Source: Sedimentisphaerales bacterium
Lineage (GTDB): Bacteria; Planctomycetota; Phycisphaerae; Sedimentisphaerales; SM23-30
Length of the DNA: 64,000 bases
NCBI GenBank assembly: GCA_028281535.1
Contig: JANQJS010000025.1
Span: 62,001 to 126,000, forward strand
Direction: 5' to 3'
In this document: piece by piece, positions 42,305 through 51,208 of the stretch
Numbering within the stretch: the first letter of the stretch is position 1
Layout of the letters: each line of letters begins with the position of its first letter
Translations under genes and position numbers: made by a program
The notes under the pieces: model-generated
Databases searched by the model: none
Seen by the model: only the letters and a program-made list of their open reading frames with translations
What the model was told of the DNA's origin: nothing

Positions 42305-42873
42305 GAACAAAGCAGTTAATATTTCGTCGGTTTACAGTAGGGCGTTATCCGATTAATGGTTACCTGTTAGCAGACCCAGAAACTCATATTGGTGTGTTTA
42401 TTGATCCTGGTGGCTATCATGATATAATAGGTCAGTTTATTGATGATCAGAAAATTCAACTTCGAGATATCTTTTTTACTCATGGTCATTGGGATCATGT
42501 TGAAGGATTGGAAGAATTTTCCAGGCGATATTCTCTACAATGTTATGCTGGTAAAGATGAAGTTCGTGCCGCGAGTTACATTTTAAATGGCGGTGAAACC
42601 CTGGAGGTCGGAAAGTTAAAATTTGAAACTTTCAGTACGCCAGGGCATACGCCGGGAGGGATATCATTTTATTGCCAGGGGAATTTGTTTCCTGGAGATA
42701 CGCTATTTTGTGGGTCGATGGGGGGGACAGATGCGATTGAAAAAGCTCAGCTCCAGGTTCGTCAGGTCAAAGAGCATTTATTTACATTGCCAGATCAGAC
42801 CCTGGTTTACCCCGGGCATGGACCGATTTCAACGATCGCGGCTGAAAAATATTATAATCCATTTTTTCAATAA
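42301..42873 (+). CDS. Glyoxalase II-like MBL-fold hydrolase
   Basis: A 190-residue metallo-beta-lactamase-fold hydrolase. Metal ligands are visible in THGHWDHVEG (residues about 60-69), TPGHTPGG, PGDTLF and the C-terminal YPGHGP. The family includes glyoxalase II and persulfide dioxygenase-like enzymes; the substrate is unassigned. The gene overlaps the pentapeptide gene by four bases. Confidence 0.85.
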   Translation: MRTKQLIFRRFTVGRYPINGYLLADPETHIGVFIDPGGYHDIIGQFIDDQKIQLRDIFFTHGHWDHVEGLEEFSRRYSLQCYAGKDEVRAASYILNGGETLEVGKLKFETFSTPGHTPGGISFYCQGNLFPGDTLFCGSMGGTDAIEKAQLQVRQVKEHLFTLPDQTLVYPGHGPISTIAAEKYYNPFFQ

Positions 42874-42913
42874 ATAATGGTGTGGGTATGCCGTAAAGGA
42901 GGAAATTAAGCGC

Positions 42914-42955
42914 AAAAACAAACACCCATCTGATTCGAGACCAGAAAGGTGTTTG
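42914..42955 (-). terminator. Terminator after rpsT
   Basis: CAAACACC pairs with GGTGTTTG, enclosing a TCTG/CAGA inner stem; on the minus strand the hairpin runs into TTTTTG. It lies about 30 bases after the rpsT stop. Confidence 0.7.
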
Positions 42956-42984
42956 ATTAATTTTAGGCAATTAGTTTACGGAAA

Positions 42985-43263
42985 TTAGCCGATTTTGGCT
43001 TTGACCGTATTGTAATGGCGAGACAATTGCGAAATTTTGCGACCAGCGGTATTTCTGTGAATAACACCTTTGACGACGAGTCGCTGAATTTTTCTTTGAG
43101 CTTCTCGTAATTCCTGATCAATTTGGTTCAAATCTTTGCCCTCTTTGGCAGTGGACAGGAATTTCTTAATTTGTGTTTTTGTTGCGCTGGTCCTTTGGCG
43201 ATTGAGGACGCGTCTTTTCGCATTTTGCCGAACTCTCTTTTTGGCTGATAGCGAGTGTGCCAT
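42985..43263 (-). CDS. rpsT: 30S ribosomal protein S20
   Basis: A 92-residue basic helical protein that binds 16S rRNA in the small subunit. MAHSLSAKKRVRQNAKRRVLNR and GVIHRNTAGRKISQLSRHYN match S20. AAGGAG is five bases before the ATG. The TPR gene lies 34 bases upstream on the same strand and a terminator hairpin follows. Confidence 0.97.
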   Translation of the reverse strand: MAHSLSAKKRVRQNAKRRVLNRQRTSATKTQIKKFLSTAKEGKDLNQIDQELREAQRKIQRLVVKGVIHRNTAGRKISQLSRHYNTVKAKIG

Positions 43264-43297
43264 TATTACTCCTTGTAATACAAGCTCTTATAAATAA

Positions 43298-44737
43298 TTA
43301 TTCCGAGTCTTTACTCTTTTTTCTTAAAGCGTCGACCCGAGTTCTGACGTCAAAATAGTTAAAATCAATCTGGGCGACTTTACGATATTGCTCCAAAGCT
43401 TCAGGGATTTTACCATCCGCCTCGTAAGCGCGACCCAGATTATACATTAATTTTTTCGCGAAGTCACCCTCTTTATCTTCAGCAGCTTCCAATGCATCAG
43501 AAAAAGATGAAATGGCTTCAGGGTACCATTCTGTATGGTAAAAACAGCGTCCGATGTAGTCATTTGATCGGGCACGGAATTTGATGTCGCCACGGGACTG
43601 CTGGAAGAGCGGGATTGCATCTTCATACTTTTGAGCTTTGAAATAACGACAGGCTAGCTCATATTTGTAGATCATTTCAGTGGGATAATTATCCGCACAA
43701 AGTAGGTAATGATCGATTTCAGTAGCTAACAAGCGTTTGTCCGCTTCTTTGTATTTAACTTTCAAATCCTTATCATCAGGATTCTGTTTAATTCTTGCCC
43801 GCAGATTACGTAATCGGCGGTTATGTTGTTTCATTTTAGTTTCATTCGATCGTTGTTTGAATCGAAACTGATCAAGATTTTCGAAAGCTTCATCAAGAAT
43901 TTTAATCGCTTCCAATTCATTTTCAGGATCGTCCGTTTCAACTAAAATGTCAACATAGGCATTGATTTTTCCAGGCACATTAGGATTCTTTTCATATTCC
44001 TCTCGTGCTGTTTGAATCATGTCCGCTACAACTTCTTCTGACTTGACGATGTTTTCTTGGCTTTGTAGTTTTGATTGCTCTTCAGCATCTTTAATGCTTT
44101 CACGGAAATCGCCATCACCTTCATAGTTTCCCTGCTCCATCGTTGATTTAACGGTGAGTTCGTTCAGGAGTTCTTGAAGGTTTTTGTCATCTTTTTTCTT
44201 TTGCAGTGCCATTTGGCATGCTTTTAGGGCTGTGGTGTAATAGCCCAATTTTTCATATTGTTTTAATAGAAAATGATAATCATTGGCAGAAGCTTTTGGG
44301 TTTTCGATATGCATACCAAATAAGATATCACCAATCCATTTGCCTGTTTCTTTGAAATCACCATTGGCACATGCTTTGAGCATATCGGCCATGTGTGACG
44401 TATTTTTTGGATCTTTACTGAGCAGGTATTCAGCTTTCAGCATAGCATCTTTGGGGATTTTTCCAGATGCTTTTTTATATTTAGACCCATCGCCAAAACC
44501 AGATTTTTTTCCGCCATCCAAAGCGCGACGCATCGCGACTTCACGTAGTTTCATATGACCTTCTTCCACGGCTTCTGGCCAGAAAGTGATGCCATACAAA
44601 TACATATCTATGGCATAATCATAGTTTAACGAGTAGGCTTTCTCGGCGGCGGTTTTAAAGTATTCTCTCGCCTTATTTTTTAATTCATCTGGAAATTCTA
44701 AAGACATATTTCGGCTGTTTGTTGCTGTTTTGCTCAT
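43298..44737 (-). CDS. TPR-repeat protein upstream of rpsT
   Basis: A 479-residue soluble helical protein. TPR-type segments are clear at the C-terminus (ELACRYFKAQKYEDAIPLFQQ, RCFYHTEWYPEAISSFSDALEAA, YNLGRAYEADGKIPEALEQYRKVAQ). A charged coiled coil lies at about 195-330. No signal peptide. Related proteins seem common in planctomycetes, but I cannot name a function. It may be co-transcribed with rpsT, 34 bases downstream. Confidence 0.75.
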   Translation of the reverse strand: MSKTATNSRNMSLEFPDELKNKAREYFKTAAEKAYSLNYDYAIDMYLYGITFWPEAVEEGHMKLREVAMRRALDGGKKSGFGDGSKYKKASGKIPKDAMLKAEYLLSKDPKNTSHMADMLKACANGDFKETGKWIGDILFGMHIENPKASANDYHFLLKQYEKLGYYTTALKACQMALQKKKDDKNLQELLNELTVKSTMEQGNYEGDGDFRESIKDAEEQSKLQSQENIVKSEEVVADMIQTAREEYEKNPNVPGKINAYVDILVETDDPENELEAIKILDEAFENLDQFRFKQRSNETKMKQHNRRLRNLRARIKQNPDDKDLKVKYKEADKRLLATEIDHYLLCADNYPTEMIYKYELACRYFKAQKYEDAIPLFQQSRGDIKFRARSNDYIGRCFYHTEWYPEAISSFSDALEAAEDKEGDFAKKLMYNLGRAYEADGKIPEALEQYRKVAQIDFNYFDVRTRVDALRKKSKDSE

Positions 44738-44841
44738 AGTAGTTATTCTCTATATAGACCCCGTTATTACTTTTATTCCACTATAATTATAGCCCAGGGT
44801 CGTCAGAAAATCTACTTAATTTGCTTGTTTGCAACGATTAA

Positions 44842-44863
44842 GATCTCATTTATTTGTGAGATC
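44842..44863. repeat. Inverted repeat in the TPR-def divergent region
   Basis: GATCTCA and TGAGATC flank an eight-base AT loop (TTTATTTG). It lies between two divergent start codons and could be an operator or chance. Confidence 0.35.
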
Positions 44864-44985
44864 AGGGGTTGCATATTAAATAAATCGCTTGTAATGTTTA
44901 TGCTAGTTGAAATTGCCTTTATTTGGACAATTCAAGCCAAGTAGCATATTCCGTAATGAGTGATTTGTAAAGAGATTTTAAGTAT

Positions 44986-45504
44986 ATGAATATAAATAAG
45001 TTAAGAATCATCAATTATCCTGACCCGCGATTACTGGTTCCTGCTAAGCCTGTTGAGATGATTAATGATGAAATTCGGGCTTTGTCCGATAAAATGATTG
45101 ATCTAATGATCGAAGCTTCAGGTATTGGATTGGCTGCACCACAGGTGGGTGTTGGGCTGCGACTTTTTGTGAATAGTCTTACTTGTAGTCGGGATGATGC
45201 ACTTGTTTTTATCAATCCAGAATTGAGTGATTTCGAGGGTGAGTCGGTTATGGAGGAAGGGTGTTTGTCGCTTCCTGGAATCCATGTGAAAGTTAAGCGA
45301 CCTGCCAGTTGTGTCGTCAAGGCTCAAAATTTAGAGGGCAAACTGTTTGAGATTAAAGCAGAAGAATTGGAATCTCATAATGTCCAACATGAGACGGATC
45401 ATCTGGATGGTCGACTCATTATTGACCGCATTGGTTCATTGGACAAGATGGCCTGTCGGAAAAAATTGAAACAATTAGAAAAAGAATATGAAAATGCTCG
45501 TTAA
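44986..45504 (+). CDS. def: Peptide deformylase
   Basis: A 172-residue metalloprotease-fold enzyme that removes the formyl group from new polypeptides. All three motifs are present: GIGLAAPQVG (46-55), EGCLS (91-95, metal-binding Cys) and HETDH (135-139, two His ligands and catalytic Glu). A lipoprotein and a ROK kinase gene follow at gaps of 38 and 27 bases, probably one operon. Confidence 0.96.
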   Translation: MNINKLRIINYPDPRLLVPAKPVEMINDEIRALSDKMIDLMIEASGIGLAAPQVGVGLRLFVNSLTCSRDDALVFINPELSDFEGESVMEEGCLSLPGIHVKVKRPASCVVKAQNLEGKLFEIKAEELESHNVQHETDHLDGRLIIDRIGSLDKMACRKKLKQLEKEYENAR

Positions 45505-45542
45505 TTGGTGCGTGTACATTTAGATATTACAAAAAAAAGTGA

Positions 45543-46139
45543 ATGGTTATGAAACAAATTTCTAAATACTCTGTTTTGTTTTTATTTTTTATTATTTTGC
45601 AAGGATTGTTTGTGGGGTGTGCGAGCCAGCCAGAAAAGGCCATGGAATTTGAACGTCCTCTCTTGATTGATACCCCATTTGAAACAGCTTGGCTGGCAAC
45701 AAAAAATGAATTAAAGGCTCGTGGTTTCACTATTGCCCATTTAAACAAACGTGATGGTGTGATTGAAACCTATCCATTGTCGAGTCGTCAGTGGTTTGAA
45801 TTTTGGCGTCGCGATGTTGTGGGTGAGAATGCTATTGCTGAAGCGAGTATGCAGAACATCCGTCGTAAAGTGGTTGCCCAATTTTTTATTGATTCTGAAG
45901 ACGAGACCTTGTCGTTGGATTGTTATGCGGAAGTGCAACGCATGGTTTCCAAGCCGGAGGCAGCAAGATTGATTACACGTGGTGAAGATATGTTTGCAAG
46001 TACATCGAATCGTATGCCGACATTGCAATCTCGGTTTACCAAGAAAAAAATTCCAGATGAATGGATGACTTTGCGTCGTGATTATGACCTGGAAGTCGAT
46101 ATTATGGAGCATCTTCAGCGGCAATTATCTGGGAATTAG
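45543..46139 (+). CDS. Lipoprotein of unknown function
   Basis: A 198-residue exported protein with a signal peptide ending in the lipobox LFVGC (Cys26). The mature part (ETAWLATKNELKARGFTIAHLNKRDGVIETYPL) looks like a small alpha/beta domain; I recognise no named family. A second ATG two codons later could be the start. Located between def and the ROK gene. Confidence 0.7.
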   Translation: MVMKQISKYSVLFLFFIILQGLFVGCASQPEKAMEFERPLLIDTPFETAWLATKNELKARGFTIAHLNKRDGVIETYPLSSRQWFEFWRRDVVGENAIAEASMQNIRRKVVAQFFIDSEDETLSLDCYAEVQRMVSKPEAARLITRGEDMFASTSNRMPTLQSRFTKKKIPDEWMTLRRDYDLEVDIMEHLQRQLSGN

Positions 46140-46166
46140 TTTATCTTAATTGTTTGGAGGCGGTTC

Positions 46167-47129
46167 ATGTCAAGCAACTATTATTGGGGAATTGATATTG
46201 GTGGTACACGTGTTAAGTTAGGACTGGTAAATACAGATGGTGATGTTTTAGTCAGCTCCGTCATAGACACCTTGGTTGAAAATGGCCCTGATGATTTAGT
46301 TGATCGTATTGCGCAAACTTGTAAAGGGCTGCTTCTAACTGAAAAAATTCCTTCGGATATGGTTCGAGCTTTTGGGGTAGGATCGCCTGGGCCGATGTCT
46401 CAAAACAAAGGTACCTTGCTGGATCCTGGCAATTTACCTGGGTTTGAAAACTATCCTATTCGAGATCGACTGGCTCAACTTCTTGAACGTCCTGGAGTTT
46501 TGGAAAATGATGTTAATGCCATTTGCTGGGCTGAATTTAAATTTGGGGCTGGCCGTGATGTCGAAACAATGGTGATGCTTGCATTAGGAACAGGTGTTGG
46601 TGGCGGAATTATTTATCAGAGTGAATTGATACAGGGGGCTAAAGGAAATGGTGCTGAATTAGGGCATATGATCGTCGTAGATCAGGGACGCGAATGTAAA
46701 TGTGGTCAGCAAGGTTGTCTGGAAAGTTATGCTTCGGCTTCACATGTGGTTAAACGAACTAAAGAGAAGTTAGATTTAGGTTTAGATTCTACTTTAAAAG
46801 AGGTCATAAATGAGAATCATCATTTAACATGTGAAGCTATTTTTGAACATGCCGAGGATGGCGACGATGTGGCTGTAGATATTGTTAACAGTGTTGCACG
46901 AACACTGGCACAGACGGCGGTTAACCTTGATCATATCTTTGAACCTGAGTTGTGCGTATTAGGTGGAGGTGTTTCTAAATCAGGGGAGTTTTTACTTTCT
47001 CAGGTACGTGAACATTATCATGATATGATGTGGGATTTAAATCCGGCGACAATGGAATTTGCTATTACTGAATTAGATGATCATGCCGGAGTATTGGGTT
47101 CTGCAGCTCTCTGTTTTGACAAATTCTAA
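46167..47129 (+). CDS. ROK family sugar kinase (glucokinase-like)
   Basis: A 320-residue ASKHA-fold kinase. WGIDIGGTRVKLGLVNTDGDVL binds phosphate, GSPGPM and NDVNAICWAEFKFG form the sugar site with the catalytic Asp, and GHMIVVDQGRECKCGQQGCLESYAS carries the ROK zinc motif CxCGxxGCxE. No helix-turn-helix, so it is an enzyme and not a repressor. Glucose is the likely but unproven substrate. GGAGG precedes the ATG. The stop abuts the stop of the convergent TolC gene. Confidence 0.88.
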   Translation: MSSNYYWGIDIGGTRVKLGLVNTDGDVLVSSVIDTLVENGPDDLVDRIAQTCKGLLLTEKIPSDMVRAFGVGSPGPMSQNKGTLLDPGNLPGFENYPIRDRLAQLLERPGVLENDVNAICWAEFKFGAGRDVETMVMLALGTGVGGGIIYQSELIQGAKGNGAELGHMIVVDQGRECKCGQQGCLESYASASHVVKRTKEKLDLGLDSTLKEVINENHHLTCEAIFEHAEDGDDVAVDIVNSVARTLAQTAVNLDHIFEPELCVLGGGVSKSGEFLLSQVREHYHDMMWDLNPATMEFAITELDDHAGVLGSAALCFDKF

Positions 47130-48842
47130 TTATTCTTCCAATTCAGCTAATTTGATATTGTTATATCGAAGCAATACACCTTGTGCCCGATTTGCATCGA
47201 TAATGGCTCGGTTGTAATTGGTTTGCGATGCTATCGCACTGAGTAATGCCGTTGAAAGTCTTTCAATGGTATCAATCTTTCGATTAAGGAAATCAGCACT
47301 TATCACGGCATTAGCTTTTTCTTGAATCAGATAAGAATTTAACGTGTCTTGTTCAGATAGAACAACATCTTTTCTCGCTTTTAATTCATCAAATGCACTA
47401 TTTAGGTTATGAAGTGTAATGTTTACATCTGTAATTACTTGGTCTCTTAACCCTTGAAGGCGAAGTGATTCTTGCAATTTTTGTAATTTTGCAGATTTTA
47501 AGTTTGCCTTCGCGGCACGATTGCCGCCTAAAGGCACTTCAAAACTGATACCTGCTCTAAAGTTCATCGTATTAAGGCGATTCTGTTCATCCCATGCACC
47601 GCCTGTGGTAGTATCTGCTCCGTTGAATTCATTTGACAGCAAAAGATCCAATCTGGGTAAGACCTGGTTTTCAGCGACCCCAATTTGAAGGTCTGCTGTG
47701 TTTAACTGGATTTTTTGTGCGGCAAGCTCTGGTCTCATTTTTAAGCCAGTATGTATTGCTTTGTCGCGATCCAGTTCAAATTTTTCTGATGATGGTGAAT
47801 CTATCAACAAAAGTTCAATTTGTTCATCCAGTGGTAATTCTGGGTCATTGAGACTTTCTAATAATCGGTCTTGGCGTTGAAGGTATGCGTTGGTTGCCGA
47901 TACTAATTGAGCACGAAAACGGTTAAGGGTGGATGCATTTCGAGCAATGATGGTTACTCTAACATCATAGTTTTGACGTTCTTCCAGACGCTTTAGGTTT
48001 TCTTCTGCCTGTTGAATCATATCCTGGAAGATCATCACTTGCTGGCGTGCTTGAGATAATGTCCAGTAATTATTTTCAACTTCAGTGACGGTATTGATCA
48101 CCAGAATTTGAAATTGCAGTTGAGATATACGGAAATTATTTTGAGCCGCATTAATAGCTGCTCGATTTAAATCAATACCGAAATCTCGCAATAAAGGTTG
48201 ACGTAGTTCGACATTGAGCGAATATTCATAGAATGGATCGAAGAAAACCTGGTCGCCATCTACCAAATCTCGAAAACGCCGGAGAGTTTGAGCGATTGAA
48301 ACGGTTGCCCCCGTAGGGAGCAGTTTTCTTAGCCCCATAGCATAATTGGTGTCATGGGTTCTAACGTATGGGTCAATAGCTACTTTTCGGGTTTCTACAC
48401 CATTTTGAGTTGTCACGGTTTGTGTGAAAAAGTCTGAAACAACATTGCCTCGATCATCACTGTCGTGAGTCGCGGATCCAAAGAGAACGGCATCGAAAAC
48501 GGCCTCAGCTTGGACGACATCGGTCATCTGGATGGCTGGGTCGTATTGACCAATTTTTAAGTCCAGATTGTTTTTGAGGGCGCGTTGAATGCATTCTTCA
48601 AGTCCCAACTCAACCTTTCTCACATTAGAATTTTCCATAAGCGGTTGTGATAAACGTTGAGCGTAATCAGCACCGATGTATTTTGTTTTATTGTTATCTT
48701 TAGCGAATAGATTGGCAGCAGTAAACAACGTTATGAGCATAACACTTAACGTTATTTTGCATTTATTCAGATGCGAGTTGCCATTCGCTTTGTTGTTCGT
48801 CGAAGCTTTGATAAGAGTCTCCTTTCGATAAAATACACTCAT
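47130..48842 (-). CDS. TolC family outer-membrane efflux protein
   Basis: About 570 residues. After a signal region (LSVMLITLFTAANLFAK, ending near residue 47) come the repeated long helices and beta segments of TolC: LGLEECIQRALKNNLDLKIGQYD, NAAQNNFRISQLQFQILVINTVTEVENNYWTL, and the second copy around AKANLKSAKLQKLQESLRLQGLRDQVITDVNI. TolC proteins form outer-membrane tunnels for efflux or type I secretion. Start at the ATG 48842 with AAAGGT upstream. It lies 12 bases after the cyclophilin gene; no adaptor or ABC gene is adjacent. Confidence 0.85.
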   Translation of the reverse strand: MSVFYRKETLIKASTNNKANGNSHLNKCKITLSVMLITLFTAANLFAKDNNKTKYIGADYAQRLSQPLMENSNVRKVELGLEECIQRALKNNLDLKIGQYDPAIQMTDVVQAEAVFDAVLFGSATHDSDDRGNVVSDFFTQTVTTQNGVETRKVAIDPYVRTHDTNYAMGLRKLLPTGATVSIAQTLRRFRDLVDGDQVFFDPFYEYSLNVELRQPLLRDFGIDLNRAAINAAQNNFRISQLQFQILVINTVTEVENNYWTLSQARQQVMIFQDMIQQAEENLKRLEERQNYDVRVTIIARNASTLNRFRAQLVSATNAYLQRQDRLLESLNDPELPLDEQIELLLIDSPSSEKFELDRDKAIHTGLKMRPELAAQKIQLNTADLQIGVAENQVLPRLDLLLSNEFNGADTTTGGAWDEQNRLNTMNFRAGISFEVPLGGNRAAKANLKSAKLQKLQESLRLQGLRDQVITDVNITLHNLNSAFDELKARKDVVLSEQDTLNSYLIQEKANAVISADFLNRKIDTIERLSTALLSAIASQTNYNRAIIDANRAQGVLLRYNNIKLAELEE

Positions 48843-48854
48843 CAATCGTTACCT

Positions 48855-51041
48855 TTAGTCAGAAAGTTTGGGTAAAGCACTTATGCCAATGTCGGTAACG
48901 GTTTCGTCAAATGGACTATTTGGGTCTTTATTAAATTGAATACTAAAGTCTTGCGGCGGTGCATTTAAGTTGGTTCGGCGTATCATGACTTCAAATTCTG
49001 CTTTATCAAAATCGATCGACACACGTCGCAATGGGTTACTTCTGTCACGGAAAATAAAACGATTTGTATCGCCACGTCGTTCAAAGAGTGGGTTATTTGG
49101 ATCATCAGTGACATTAAGGGTTCTTGAGCCCCAATTGATGGTCATGGCCACTCCTGTCAGATCTACATCAGCCATATCGGTTGTGATAGAGCCTCGGACG
49201 GTAAGATTGCGGTTGGTAAAAGAGGTTGGGCGGTCATCGCTGACATAACTAAACCGTTCAACCCTTAAAATATCTTCTTGGTTTGCTTGCAGTGTCAGCG
49301 GGAATGATTTATTATTGAGGGCTGTTCCTGAAGCAATAAATGTTCCTATTGACATATCGACAACGACTGTTGGATCTAATCCTGTTAGGTTAATGTCTCT
49401 CGCATTATATCTGAAAGTACCTTTGTTAAAATCTATTCGCATCGTAACAGTGCCGCCATCGGATGTAGTGCCCTGGAACGAATAGATGGTCATTTTTTTA
49501 TTCGTAGTAAAAGAGTCGAATTCCATCGCAAATTGATGTGGGCCTATGAAAATAGAGATGGTTTCACCGGTTGTTTCATCCTTCGTTAAGGGGAAATCTC
49601 CTGTTAGATTCAAGCGATCTTGCGGATTGGTGCGATCTTTACTTGCTTTGATGGTAATTTCTAATTTAATCAGCTGGTTCGGATCATTAAATAATCGCCA
49701 GCCATTAGCAAGTGTATCAATGTTATTTGGGTCTGTTGATGTATTAAATACTTCTAAAGCTAATCCAAGTGTTGGATGGTACCAGGCCCAGTCTGCCATG
49801 TTTGTTTGATTTGGAACTTCAACCGTACTTACAAGATGGGCTTGGCCATCAAGATTTGGATCAAGATCTAGAAAACCAGGGAAAACTTCAGTGACACTGG
49901 TTAGCTCGGACTGAAAAGCATCGCCGCCTATATCAAAATTAATAATATTGTTGGGGTCATTGAAAGTATTGGGGTCGTTAGGATCGAGAGTAAAGTCATC
50001 ATCAATGAGCTTGAAAAAGAAATTATCACTGGTAAAGTTACTCAGTGGTTGAGCATCAAAGATATTGTTTTTTGAAACAAGAACCTGGCTGTTTTTTTCA
50101 TATTCCAAAACCCAGATATCACCTTCACTATCTTTGGTTAGTGTGATATCAAAACTATCGATTCCCAGATCAGGAACCCCTGTTTGCTGCCATCGCAAGC
50201 CACTTAGATCACCCGTAAATGAGCGGCTGCTGAACGTATGGGTGAAACGATTGCCAGCAAATTGATTTTGCCCGATAAAAATTCTTCGATCACCTGCAGA
50301 AGCTCTGATGAAATCTACATTTGAAAAGTCACCGCTGTTACTTCCGAAAGCAAACGGTGTGAAGAGTGCGTCGTTGATAATTACTGGCGTGTTTGGTTCA
50401 GGAACATCATCAAGCTGTGTGCCATTTGGATCGCCTAATGAAACAACGTTGACCATAGCGATTTCATCGACAACAGATTCTAGGCCATCGACGACTTCAC
50501 CAAATACTGTAAAACGTGGATCACTGGTCCCTTTGCCCGGACATCCTGTTGCTGAGAAATTATCAAGACTCGAGTTATCATCCAAATTTATATAAAACTG
50601 TGATGTGGCTGAGTTTTCATCGCATCCCTGCAATGCCATAGCAACGGTACCTCTGATATTACTTAAGCCATTACCTGCTTCACTATTGATTGGGTCATTA
50701 GGCTCATTAAAGACATTTGGATCTCTGGTCCAAAGTGGGTCTGAAGTGAAGTTGGGGTCGGTACCTAAAATATATAAATTAGGATCATATGCCCCGGCTT
50801 GAATCACAAAAGGATTGGGCTCATTGACGACGCGATGAAAAATGGTGTCATCATAAAAATCGTCTTGAATATAATCGAGTAGATTCGCCACGGTATTCGG
50901 GGCAGCGGCTCCATCCAATGCCATGTCTATATTGCCGAAATTTGTTTCAAATCTGACAATCGTGGTCTGCCCAAAGAGCGTTTTTGAAAATGCCAGAATA
51001 ATCACAAATAAGACAATAGTGGGAATGTTTCGATTCAACAC
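48855..51041 (-). CDS. Secreted cyclophilin-type peptidyl-prolyl isomerase with C-terminal tandem module
   Basis: A 728-residue exported protein. Signal peptide ends near LFGQ (about 25). A cyclophilin domain (about 27-230) keeps the key segments FHRVV (active-site Arg), FVIQAG, GTVAMALQGCDENSATSQFYINL and FTVFGEVVDGLE. A middle beta-rich region with many Asp-Pro-Asn runs (about 230-460) is unassigned. The last 265 residues are the same two-part module as in the FN3-like protein at 27537-30746 (starting EITIKASKDRTNPQDRLNLTG). Likely a periplasmic or surface folding helper. Co-transcribed with tolC. Confidence 0.82.
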   Translation of the reverse strand: MLNRNIPTIVLFVIILAFSKTLFGQTTIVRFETNFGNIDMALDGAAAPNTVANLLDYIQDDFYDDTIFHRVVNEPNPFVIQAGAYDPNLYILGTDPNFTSDPLWTRDPNVFNEPNDPINSEAGNGLSNIRGTVAMALQGCDENSATSQFYINLDDNSSLDNFSATGCPGKGTSDPRFTVFGEVVDGLESVVDEIAMVNVVSLGDPNGTQLDDVPEPNTPVIINDALFTPFAFGSNSGDFSNVDFIRASAGDRRIFIGQNQFAGNRFTHTFSSRSFTGDLSGLRWQQTGVPDLGIDSFDITLTKDSEGDIWVLEYEKNSQVLVSKNNIFDAQPLSNFTSDNFFFKLIDDDFTLDPNDPNTFNDPNNIINFDIGGDAFQSELTSVTEVFPGFLDLDPNLDGQAHLVSTVEVPNQTNMADWAWYHPTLGLALEVFNTSTDPNNIDTLANGWRLFNDPNQLIKLEITIKASKDRTNPQDRLNLTGDFPLTKDETTGETISIFIGPHQFAMEFDSFTTNKKMTIYSFQGTTSDGGTVTMRIDFNKGTFRYNARDINLTGLDPTVVVDMSIGTFIASGTALNNKSFPLTLQANQEDILRVERFSYVSDDRPTSFTNRNLTVRGSITTDMADVDLTGVAMTINWGSRTLNVTDDPNNPLFERRGDTNRFIFRDRSNPLRRVSIDFDKAEFEVMIRRTNLNAPPQDFSIQFNKDPNSPFDETVTDIGISALPKLSD

Positions 51042-51208
51042 AGTCTTCTCCGTCTATATCTTGTATACAACAGGGGTTACAATTCCATATAGAGTGTGGG
51101 AATCTTAGTTTTCTCCCTTCTTGAGGGTAAGTTTCCGTACGAACACCCTATAACTGTTCAATTTCATTATCGACTAAATGTAGCGGATACTTAAAGTCTG
51201 ATAATAAA

